Source of the DNA: Ruminococcus flavefaciens AE3010
GTDB lineage: Bacteria > Bacillota > Clostridia > Oscillospirales > Ruminococcaceae
Direction: 5' to 3'
Assembly (NCBI RefSeq): GCF_000526795.1
Contig: NZ_JAGT01000001.1
Location: forward strand, 3,454,501-3,518,500
DNA length: 64,000 nt
A program made the position numbers and the translations under genes. The notes under the pieces are model-generated. The model was not told the DNA's origin, searched no databases, and saw only the letters and a program-made list of their open reading frames with translations. Shown in pieces: positions 1 through 7,651 of the stretch (position 1 is its first letter; each line of letters begins with the position of its first letter).

Positions 1-308
1 GAGAGCATTTCAGCTTCAAGCTCGCTGAGGTGATCAAAAGCCTCGCGCAGAACGTCACGGATAGTCTTTCCCTTTGCAAGGGTGCTGTACTGATCCAGAT
101 AACCTACGGTGATATGCCTGCACCATTCTATCTTTCCCTCATCGGGCTGGAGCTTGCCCATGATTATATTCAGGAACGTGGATTTGCCCTCTCCGTTGGC
201 GCCCACAAGTCCCACGTGTTCACCTTTCAGCAGGCGGAAAGAGGCGTCGTTAAGTATCTGCCTCGCACCAAATCCGTGGGTAACGTGTTCAACATTAAGT
301 ATGCTCAT
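1..308 (-). CDS. ABC-F family ATP-binding protein, N-terminal part (runs off left edge)
   Basis: Only the first about 102 residues lie in the window. The reverse-strand protein begins MSILNVEHVTHGFGARQIL, and a Walker A motif (GANGEGKST) lies at residues 36-44. It continues into DEGKIEWCRHITVGYLDQYS, which is typical of the first nucleotide-binding domain of ABC-F proteins. These are soluble tandem-ATPase proteins that act on the ribosome (translation factors of the EttA/Uup type or antibiotic-protection proteins), not transporters. The ATG at 308 has a good GGAGGA ribosome site just upstream. Which ABC-F subgroup this is cannot be told from the fragment. Confidence 0.85.
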   Translation of the reverse strand, partial: MSILNVEHVTHGFGARQILNDASFRLLKGEHVGLVGANGEGKSTFLNIIMGKLQPDEGKIEWCRHITVGYLDQYSTLAKGKTIRDVLREAFDHLSELEAEML

Positions 309-443
309 ATTTATCCTCCATTTTCGTTATGAAGTAATTATACTATACTTTTACGATATAATCAAGTGCAGCTTTAAAATGACAAACGGGGCTCAGTGAG
401 CCCCGCTGTCTTTGATGATGTTTTTCCCGACATAGAGCTTTTG

Positions 444-1631
444 TCAGCCTTTCAGCATATTATAAAGCTCTTCATAGTGTTTGCCGTCGAATTGCTCCAC
501 ATTATCCACTCTCCAGTCGTTGAACTCGGGATCAAGGATAAGCTTTAATTCTACACAAATGCAGTTATTGATATCTTCGACCTGAATATACCACAAAGGT
601 ATATAAGCAGTATACGATGTATCTGTCTTATCTGCAATAATAACGGGATAAAAATCCGAAAATACGGACGGAAGTTTTCCCCAGCCTCCTACATAGGCGA
701 GCTCATATAGCTTTCCTCTGTATTCTATCCAGAATTTTGTATGCTCCTTATCTATAGTATCCATATATTCCAGATCGTCGATATCCTTTGCCATTTTGCC
801 GCCAAAGAACTGTTCATATCGGTTTTCTGACATAGTGCGTCTTGCATAGTTCTTTATCTCTTCCAGACTGCTGAATTTGCTGTCGGTAACATGGCAGTAA
901 TATGCTATATCGTGTACAGCAGGATAACTGTCGCCCTCAACGCTGTAATCAAAGCACCATATGTCAAGCTCGGGATCGGCTGCAAATTTGATGCCGTCAT
1001 GAATATCGCATTCAATACCTCCTCCCATTGGATAATAGCGGACCTCATCATCTTTCTTGAATAATTCAAGAGCTATACTGCCAAGCTCGTTATCCACGTA
1101 AAGCTTCTCAGCCGCAGGAGCTACAAAGGGTACAGTCGTGTACACTGTAGTCTCGGCAGTGGTTTCCGCAGCGGTCACAGTCTGAGTGGTGGCAGTGCTC
1201 ATCGCGGCAGTACCTGTTGCTGTACCCGCAGATGTTGCAATTGTTGAAACCGCAGCAGTTACGGAAGTGGTGGTCGCAGTTACCGCAGGCTGCTCGATGC
1301 CGCCGCCGTTGTGACCGTGCCTGTTCAGGAGCATGACGCTGCCCAGCACGACTCCTGCCGTAAGAACTATTGAAGCCGCTGTCAGCAGAGGAGCGAGCCA
1401 TGCAGGACGTCTGCTGTGCTCGACTCCGCTGACCTCATTTTCTGTCATATTTATATTGTTATCTTTCTCAGTTCCGTCTTTAGCTTTCTTTTTCGTTTTA
1501 TATTTCTTTTCTGTTGCATCAATGAGCGCGTCAAGCTCTGCGTCTGTTATCTCGGGACATTTTTCGGTAAGGAATTCCATAGTATCCTCCTCTGCATTTC
1601 CGAGAATATCCAATATATTTCTCTCTTTCAC
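444..1631 (-). CDS. Membrane-anchored protein with Thr-rich linker, probable anti-sigma or sigma-linked protein
   Basis: I place the start at the GTG at 1631 (VKERNILDILG), about 8 nt after an AAAGGGGG ribosome site and 14 nt after the sigma-factor stop. The longer reading from 1706 overlaps the sigma gene and has no such site. The 395-residue product has a cytosolic, charged N-terminus of about 80 residues and one membrane segment near residues 85-105. A linker rich in Thr, Ala and Val follows, and then an extracytoplasmic domain of about 230 residues rich in Tyr and Trp. Position directly behind an ECF sigma gene, plus the cytosol-membrane-outside layout, suggests an anti-sigma factor. There is no zinc-binding HxxxCxxC motif, so this rests on context. 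The outer domain matches no family I recognise. Confidence 0.6.
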   Translation of the reverse strand: MKERNILDILGNAEEDTMEFLTEKCPEITDAELDALIDATEKKYKTKKKAKDGTEKDNNINMTENEVSGVEHSRRPAWLAPLLTAASIVLTAGVVLGSVMLLNRHGHNGGGIEQPAVTATTTSVTAAVSTIATSAGTATGTAAMSTATTQTVTAAETTAETTVYTTVPFVAPAAEKLYVDNELGSIALELFKKDDEVRYYPMGGGIECDIHDGIKFAADPELDIWCFDYSVEGDSYPAVHDIAYYCHVTDSKFSSLEEIKNYARRTMSENRYEQFFGGKMAKDIDDLEYMDTIDKEHTKFWIEYRGKLYELAYVGGWGKLPSVFSDFYPVIIADKTDTSYTAYIPLWYIQVEDINNCICVELKLILDPEFNDWRVDNVEQFDGKHYEELYNMLKG

Positions 1632-1645
1632 AGCTGCTTCCCCCT

Positions 1646-2212
1646 TTACTCTGTAATACCTATCTCGGCAAGCTTTGTGCGGAGCTTTTCCATAGCTCTC
1701 GTACATCTCGATCTCACCGATGAGGCTGTCATGGAAACATTTTTTGCTATTTCCTCCGATTTTCGGTTATAATAGTATTTCTGTATGAGAATAGTGGAAT
1801 CGGGCTCGCCAAGCTCTTTGATCTTACTGATAAGCAGCCTGCGGAGTTCCGAACTTTCAGCGTGAGCTTCAACGCTTATATCCGCGGGGATAAGCGCCAT
1901 GTCATTCTCATCTGTATTTTCAATGTGCTTCTGAGCTGCACAAAGCCTTCTGAATCTGTCAATGGCTGTTCGCTTTGCAACTGTGCCTATCAGAGCTTTT
2001 ATATCGGTCTCTAACAGCTTATCTTCGTCAAGCTTTATGAATATATCGGCAAAAACGTCGCTGAAACACTCCTCGATATCTTCTTTAGTACCGCAGAGCC
2101 GGAGCTTATTGAAAATGATAGAATAAACGTATCTGCCGTATTCCTTTATCAGAGCCCTGTGGCAGTCTGATACCGAGGTGCTGTAAAGCGTTCTCAGCTC
2201 GCTGCTTGTCAT
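1646..2212 (-). CDS. ECF-type RNA polymerase sigma factor
   Basis: A protein of 188 residues with sigma region 2 (YGRYVYSIIFNKLRLCGTKEDIEECFSDVF is spread over roughly residues 25-55, with the -10-binding helix after it: AKRTAIDRFRR) and region 4 near residues 135-180, with a helix-turn-helix (KSEEIAKNVSMTASSVRSRC). Regions 1.1 and 3 are absent, as expected for an extracytoplasmic-function sigma factor. Two in-frame ATGs lie at 2218 and 2212. The GGGGG ribosome site is only 1-2 nt from the first but about 7 nt from the second, so I use 2212. It is followed after 14 nt by a membrane protein that is probably its partner. The signal sensed is unknown. Confidence 0.85.
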   Translation of the reverse strand: MTSSELRTLYSTSVSDCHRALIKEYGRYVYSIIFNKLRLCGTKEDIEECFSDVFADIFIKLDEDKLLETDIKALIGTVAKRTAIDRFRRLCAAQKHIENTDENDMALIPADISVEAHAESSELRRLLISKIKELGEPDSTILIQKYYYNRKSEEIAKNVSMTASSVRSRCTRAMEKLRTKLAEIGITE

Positions 2213-2623
2213 GTTCATTCCCCCTTTGATCTGTGTGATAAGATCGACCTTTCATAAACAACATTCGCATCAGGTGCGGAAAGTGCTGCAAGAAATGAGA
2301 AAAAATTTTTCGCCTCTGCATATCTGCGTGTGCTGAGGACGCATTTACTATATTTTATCATATTTTCGCAAAACTGCCAAATTTTTTCCGTTTGACAAAA
2401 GGGTACAGTTGTGAGCTCCGATTGTCTTAACGTACAAATTACGCTTTTGTTCTTTGTATGAAATGCTGATAATTTAATAAGATTTTGTGAATTTTTATAA
2501 TTTTTGTTGAATAAGCTGTGCAAATGTAGTAAAATTATATTATAGTATAAAGTGGATTATCTATGCAATATTGTATCGGCATATATCAATGCCCGATCAT
2601 TTTACATAAAAGGAGGTATTCTT

Positions 2624-4045
2624 ATGGATCTTCGATCTTGGCTTGAAGGGGTAGACGGACTTGCAAGCTTATATTCCTTTGATATTCTCCCTGACGGAAG
2701 CTTCAGCGAGATAAGGCTCATGGGTGTAAATAAACAAAACGAAGGTATGCTTCACTTTCGTCCCGATACGCCTGAATTCTATCCCGGTATCCCTTACCGC
2801 AATTACTGGATGGATCTGAATTTTGAAAGCTTCCTTTACAGGAGCGGAAGTGAAAGAAAGTCGCTGTATTCATATGTGAACGCCCGAGGCTACTGGCTCA
2901 AGGGCTTTTATATCCCAATCGCAAATCCTGACGAAGCTCCCGCAGAGAACGGTACCAAAACCGTTTACTGTCTCTACATACTCGAATATGCCGACGACCT
3001 CGAGACCGAGTCCTTGTTACAGCATTCTGCCGATGTTGCGGATGCGGTCACAAATCTGAGCATAAAGCTTCATGAAGTGCAGGATTTTTATCAGGCAATG
3101 GCAGCAGCTGCTGCTGAGATACAGAGTGTATGCAGTGCGGAATTATGTTCTATATATCCCGTCAATATGATCACTCAGAAATGTGCCTTTATAAACAGTG
3201 ACGGCGTTCAGGACAAGGCACTGGAGTATCTTGCCGACGAGATGCAGTGTACTCCTTTTGAAGTAGCTATGCGCTGGGAGAATATCCTTGCTATGAGCGA
3301 TTGCCTTCTCCTTGAAGACCTTGATATCATTAGGGAGCGCGACCCTGTGTGGTACAGCTCTCTCTGCAAGCATCAGATAAGGAATATCGTCCTTTATGAG
3401 ATACGATTCAAGCAGACTCTGGTAGGCTTTATATGGGCTGCCAATTATGACTCGTCAAAAATGATGCACATCAAAAAGATACTGGAGCTGTCATCGTTCC
3501 TGCTTGCGGCTGTAATCCGCAATCATCATCTGGTCTCACAGCTTGAACTGAAAAGTACTATCGACGGACTGACACAGCTGTTCAACCGCAATTCAATGAA
3601 TGAACGTGTTGATAAGCTTGTATCCGATACGTCAGATAAGCCAAAGGAAATGGGAGTAGTTCTGGCTGATCTGAACGGACTGAAAACTGTTAATGATGAT
3701 GAGGGACATGATGCAGGCGACAAGCTGCTGATGAGAGCAGCGGCTCTTCTGAAGCTTGCTTTCGGCGACTATGAGATATACCGTGCAGGCGGCGATGAGT
3801 TCTTTATCTTCTGTCCTGATGTTTCCGAGGAGGAACTGGCTCAGCAGGTGAAACAGCTCCGTACACTTGCCGACAGTACGCCTGATGTGAGCTTTGCAGT
3901 TGGTGCTGTCCATGTCACAGGTGAATATGATATCCGACAGGCGATGCATACGGCTGACGGGCGTATGTACAGGGACAAGCAGGAATACTACATGACGCAC
4001 CCCGAAAAGGACAGACGCAGACAGAAGCGTACAGACAGCGAATGA
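2624..4045 (+). CDS. GGDEF-domain protein, probable diguanylate cyclase
   Basis: The protein has 473 residues with no membrane segment. The first 300 residues form a sensory region (an N-terminal domain and a GAF-like domain). A GGDEF domain follows from about residue 305, starting STIDGLTQLFNRNSMNERV and carrying AGGDEFFIF near residue 388. The catalytic GGDEF is intact, so it probably makes cyclic di-GMP from two GTP. No RxxD inhibitory site is obvious just before GGDEF. The start at 2624 follows AGGAGG with good spacing; 24 more upstream codons are open but lack a ribosome site. The sensory region is paralogous to the broken gene at 5685-7615 (shared CLYI(L/V)E and ERxPxW motifs). Confidence 0.85.
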   Translation: MDLRSWLEGVDGLASLYSFDILPDGSFSEIRLMGVNKQNEGMLHFRPDTPEFYPGIPYRNYWMDLNFESFLYRSGSERKSLYSYVNARGYWLKGFYIPIANPDEAPAENGTKTVYCLYILEYADDLETESLLQHSADVADAVTNLSIKLHEVQDFYQAMAAAAAEIQSVCSAELCSIYPVNMITQKCAFINSDGVQDKALEYLADEMQCTPFEVAMRWENILAMSDCLLLEDLDIIRERDPVWYSSLCKHQIRNIVLYEIRFKQTLVGFIWAANYDSSKMMHIKKILELSSFLLAAVIRNHHLVSQLELKSTIDGLTQLFNRNSMNERVDKLVSDTSDKPKEMGVVLADLNGLKTVNDDEGHDAGDKLLMRAAALLKLAFGDYEIYRAGGDEFFIFCPDVSEEELAQQVKQLRTLADSTPDVSFAVGAVHVTGEYDIRQAMHTADGRMYRDKQEYYMTHPEKDRRRQKRTDSE

Positions 4046-4152
4046 AAAAACAGTATAAAAAACGCCCTCAGATTGCGTGCTATCCTTAACGGAACTTTAT
4101 TAAATTCATATGTAACCCGAGGGCATAAGACAGATACCTATACAGAAGTTTT

Positions 4153-4182
4153 GCCCCTGAGTGTTACAAAGCACTCAGGGGC
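4153..4182. terminator. Perfect 11-bp inverted repeat, possible terminator
   Basis: GCCCCTGAGTG at 4153-4163 pairs exactly with CACTCAGGGGC at 4172-4182 around an 8-nt loop. It lies between the GGDEF gene and the broken metallopeptidase. There is no T tract directly after it on either strand, so a terminator role is only likely. Confidence 0.45.
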
Positions 4183-4218
4183 ATTGTGCATATTTATGTT
4201 GCTAAGCTAAATCAGAAT

Positions 4219-4978
4219 TTATTTGAAATAAGCGGTATCAAACTCCTCGCCGTTGTTCAGCTTATCCAGTAATTCAAGCAATCCTTTCTGACCATGAATC
4301 TCCATCCATTCGCTGACTTCATGTTTCGCATTCAGATAACGGAAACGCCTGTCCTAAACCGTTCCTGCATAGAATTCAGGACCTGTATCCATATCTTCAA
4401 GAGGTAGCGCGTTTTTTTCCGTTATCAGTCTGTTCAATCCATGCATCCAGCCCATATTGCTCACGATAATCATTTTGCGTGGCAAGTCCCTCATCAAACC
4501 ATGTGGGAATCCCTTTCAGAGTATTTGTATTCAGGCGGGTATGCAGCTCCGCATGAGTGAGTTCATGTGCTAAAATGTCAATATTAAGGTATTCATCTGA
4601 AACAGAAATGTAGTTTTTCTTCGGATCAAATATTGAGGTTTTCGTATCATGATCTCCGCCGAGCTTTGAAAGGAGCTTATCATCATCGCAGATAATTATG
4701 ATCGTTGTATTTGTTTCGGTGCATTGTAATTCTCCGAAAAATGCTCTGTCCCGTTCCAATGCTTCTTCCGTGAGCAGAATCGCATCTTTGATATTACCGG
4801 AATAGTTTTTATTCACATAGATATGATCTGCTGCTTTTTCAAAGGAACTGCGGTACGGAACTGACATTCGATAGCCTAAATCCGTAAATTGAAAAAAACA
4901 GACAGCCGCCAGCAACACCAGCAGTATCAAAGAAATACAACAGCATATTATGATTTTCTTCTTTGATTTCACTTTCAT
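4219..4978 (-). pseudogene. Broken membrane-anchored zinc metallopeptidase (one frameshift, one stop)
   Basis: The intact 5' part (reverse strand from the ATG at 4978, which suits the AGGAG site better than the ATG at 4984) encodes an N-terminal membrane anchor and a domain with AHELTHAELH, an HExxH zinc site of the gluzincin type. Reading stops shortly after WIEQTDNGKK. In the next frame the homologous-looking text continues (EKNALPLEDMDTGPEFYAGTV), then an in-frame TAG at 4354-4356, then DRRFRYLNAKHEVSEWMEIH to a final stop at 4219. The frame change falls in a run of seven A (T on the + strand, about 4412-4418). Two separate lesions make sequencing error an unlikely full explanation. An intact version would be about 250 residues. 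Confidence 0.75.
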
Positions 4979-5051
4979 GTTCATTTCTCCTGTAAATTCC
5001 GATTTTTGTCAGTAACAATTATAGCACATCATCTCTGTACTGTCAATAGAA

Positions 5052-5094
5052 ACGCCATAGTACTTCTGACCTTACATCAGAAATACTATGGCGT
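5052..5094. repeat. Long inverted repeat (18-bp arms, one mismatch)
   Basis: ACGCCATAGTACTTCTGA at 5052-5069 pairs with TCAGAAATACTATGGCGT at 5077-5094, with a single C/A mismatch and a 7-nt loop. It separates the broken metallopeptidase from the recombinase remnant. It could be a bidirectional terminator, or the end or scar of a mobile element. Confidence 0.7.
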
Positions 5095-5142
5095 AAAACT
5101 TCTTTATGCGTACCGTTCTTAACGTCCTCGGGTTTCTTTATT

Positions 5143-5440
5143 TTAGCAAGCTGCCTGTGCAAATGTCTTGTTTTCGGACGGCTTTAGAATCGGCGCAGGC
5201 TCATGAATTGTCTGGAAGGTGTAGCGTATCAGTATGGTGTTACCGCAAGTCCGCGAATATTTCTCAGGCTTCTCATAGACTTCAATGCGAGATATGAAAG
5301 CCCTGAGAAGTTCGGGAGTAACCTCTTTCAGTTCGATGTTAGCCTTCGCCTTTTCAATGAAGTCAAGCACGTACTTCTCCTGTAAACTTACAGTGTCAAG
5401 CTGATCAGAGAGCTCAGCAAGTTCAGTTTTCAGTTGAACA
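5143..5440 (-). pseudogene. C-terminal remnant of a large serine recombinase
   Basis: The reverse-strand peptide contains ELKEVTPELLRAFISRIEVY followed by EKPEKYSRTCGNTILIRYTF. This is the usual tail of large serine site-specific recombinases of integrative elements in Firmicutes, including the leucine-rich coiled region before it (LAELSDQLDTVSLQEKYVLD). The catalytic N-terminal resolvase domain and the zinc-ribbon region are absent. Upstream the frame passes directly into a piece of an LRR gene near 5438-5450. This is a fragment left by insertion, deletion or recombination and cannot be an active recombinase. Confidence 0.75.
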
Positions 5441-5665
5441 CTTGTTGAACAGCCAGCTTGGTATATTCTTTGCGCCGTCTGCAAAGGATGCCTTTTCAAC
5501 ACTGCTGTTCTCAAAGGGATAAACAGCTTCTCTAAGAGTTGTTGGGAGAGTTACCTCAGTAATGCCTGTGCCTGAGAATGCATAGCTGCCGAGATATTCA
5601 AATCCCTCGTTGAAGCTTACGCTTGTAAGGTTTGCACAGTGAGCGAAAGCAGAGCCCGCAAGATT
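5438..5665 (-). pseudogene. Fragment of a BspA-type leucine-rich repeat gene
   Basis: About 76 codons (for example YLGSYAFSGTGITEVTLPTTL and ASFADGAKNIPSWLFNKC) closely match the repeat block of the large LRR protein at 15991-20199 (YAFSGTALTEVSLPTTL, SFAEGTEKVPSWIFRNC). There is no signal peptide or C-terminus. It is joined at one end to the recombinase remnant and at the other to the truncated GGDEF-EAL gene, which lies in the opposite orientation. Most likely it is a dispersed copy carried there by recombination. Confidence 0.75.
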
Positions 5666-5684
5666 TGATGTGTGGTTCAATATG

Positions 5685-7615
5685 TCGTTCATACCGCTGT
5701 CCCATGAAAAGGATAATTTATGCTACTGTCTGTATATAGTCGAGGTCACCCTGAAGGCTGATGCCAAAAGGCTTTCCACGGTGTCGGCTGACATAGCGTC
5801 GTATGTTCTCGAGACCTGTATCAAGCTCCAGAATCCCGATGACTTTAAGGAAGCCATGAAGGAGGTCTGCGCGGACGTCCGCGACCTTTGTGATTCGGAG
5901 CACTGCTGTATCCTGCTTATGGATACCGAAAAACGCAAATGCTCGGTGCTTTGTGAGGCTTTTTCCAAGGATACGAAGCTTCTTCCCATGGATAAATATG
6001 TGGACGACGCTTTTTACGATATTGCCTATTCGTGGCTGGATACCATAGGCGGAAGCAACTGCCTTATAGTAAAGAACGAGCAGGATATGGAACTGATAAA
6101 GGAGCGCAATCCCATATGGCATGATTCCATTACAAGTGCAGGCGGCAAGACTATCGTGCTCTTTCCGCTGGAGTTCAAGGACGAGCTGCTGGGCTTTATG
6201 TGGGCGATAAATTTCAGCGATGACAAAGCCCTTACCATTAAGGAGACCCTTGAGCTTACATCGTTTATCCTTGCGTCCGAGCTCTACAGCTACAAAATGA
6301 TCGAACATCTCAGGTACATGAGCTATACCGACGCACTGACAAAGCTGCCCAACCGTTTTGCAAGCTCTGATTATCTTGCCGATCTCATTAAGCGCAATGA
6401 GAAGTTTACAGCTGTATCCATCGACCTCAACAACTTCAAGAGTGTAAACGATGCTCTTGGCTTCAAGGCGGGAAATCAGGTGCTTATTGAGATAGCAAGG
6501 CGCTGGAGGGCTGTTTCCGACGGTCAGTGCTCAGGCTCAAAGGCTTATATCACACGTATAAACGGCGATGAGTTTTTGCTTATCATCTACGGCTACGAAA
6601 CCGATGAGGAGTTCAGGAGCATTATTGCGTCATATGTGGACGTACTTGCGGACAGTCTTACTGTGGACGGCTGCGACCTGTACATAACGGCAAGCTTCGG
6701 ATATGCCGAGTTTCCAGCGGACGCAGCCACGGGAGATTCACTTATATCCTATGCCAATCTGGCGATGAATGAGATAAAAAAGGCAAGGAGCAGCGATCAT
6801 ATCCTGAAATTTACACCCAATCTCCTCAAAAACGAGCATAAGCTGGAGATCGAGAACATAGTGAGAAAGGCTCTGAAAAAGGATACCATATACTTCAATC
6901 TCCAGCCTCAGTATGATATGGAGCATAAGCTCCGCGGCTTTGAAGCCCTTGCCCGTATGAAGGATCCCGAGGGGAACTTCGTTTCTCCCGCTGACTTTAT
7001 ACCTATTGCGGAAAAGGTAGGTCTTATTGACAAGGTGGACAGTACGGTCTTCAAAAAAGCAACTGCTTTTTTCAGCCGTCTCATCAAAAAACAGGGCTTG
7101 ACCTTACCCTTAGCCTCAATGTTTCGGCAAGACATCTGATGAAAAATGATTTTGTTGAAGAGATGCGCTCACTTATTGAAAGCAGCGGTATTGCTCCCGA
7201 GCAGTTTGAGATCGAGATCACAGAGTCTATCCTGATAGATTCGGCAGACAAGGCGCTGCAGTGCATAAATGAGCTGAGAGCTATGGGCGTCAAATTTGCC
7301 ATAGACGATTTCGGTACAGGATATTCCTCACTCAGCTACCTTAACAGGATACCTGCAAATCTCCTGAAAATAGACAAGTCCTTTATTGACAAGATAAATG
7401 TGAACGAGTCGTCAAAGCAGTATGTTGCCGCCATAATCTCCATGGGGCATATTATGGGACTTGACGTTATCTCAGAGGGTGTTGAGGAAGACGCGCAGCT
7501 TGATGCGCTCCGCAGTATTGGCTGCGATTATGTTCAGGGCTATATCTGGGGACGTCCCATGTCCGCAGATGATGCCGAAAAGCTTGTAACCGGCATTGTG
7601 GAACAGACAACTTGA
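5685..7615 (+). pseudogene. Truncated and frameshifted GAF-GGDEF-EAL protein
   Basis: The remaining 5' part aligns with the sensory region of the protein at 2624-4045 but lacks the first about 115 residues. Homology begins at about FIPLSHEKDN, right at the junction with the LRR fragment. A GGDEF domain with INGDEFLLI and an EAL domain with FEALARMKD follow. Reading ends at 7139, but in the next frame the EAL domain continues without a gap (SLNVSARHLMKND, then ITESILID, AIDDFGTGYSS, ISEGVEE) to 7615. Frame is restored by adding one A to the six-A run at 7086-7091. With both the 5' loss and the frameshift, full function is unlikely. The EAL half is most like the one in the protein at 22326-24065. 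Confidence 0.8.
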
Positions 7616-7620
7616 TACTG

Positions 7621-7651
7621 AAAAAAAAGAGCCGTTTATGGCTCTTTTTTT
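7621..7651. terminator. Bidirectional Rho-independent terminator
   Basis: AAAAAAAAGAGCC, GTTTAT loop, GGCTCTTTTTTT: a stem with A and T tracts on both sides. It lies between the converging EAL remnant (+) and the ABC permease (-), whose TAA is at 7650-7652. Confidence 0.85.

Noticed and set aside
30-332. Open frame on the + strand at the left edge
   Set aside because: It is antisense to the ABC-F start, whose Walker A motif and ribosome site are clear.
2219-2551. Gene in the gap before the GGDEF gene
   Set aside because: AT-rich; the only open frame (reverse strand) has low-complexity content and no ribosome site. Probably holds the divergent promoters.
5143-5514. Functional small recombinase gene
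   Set aside because: The catalytic serine domain is missing and the 5' end is derived from an LRR gene.
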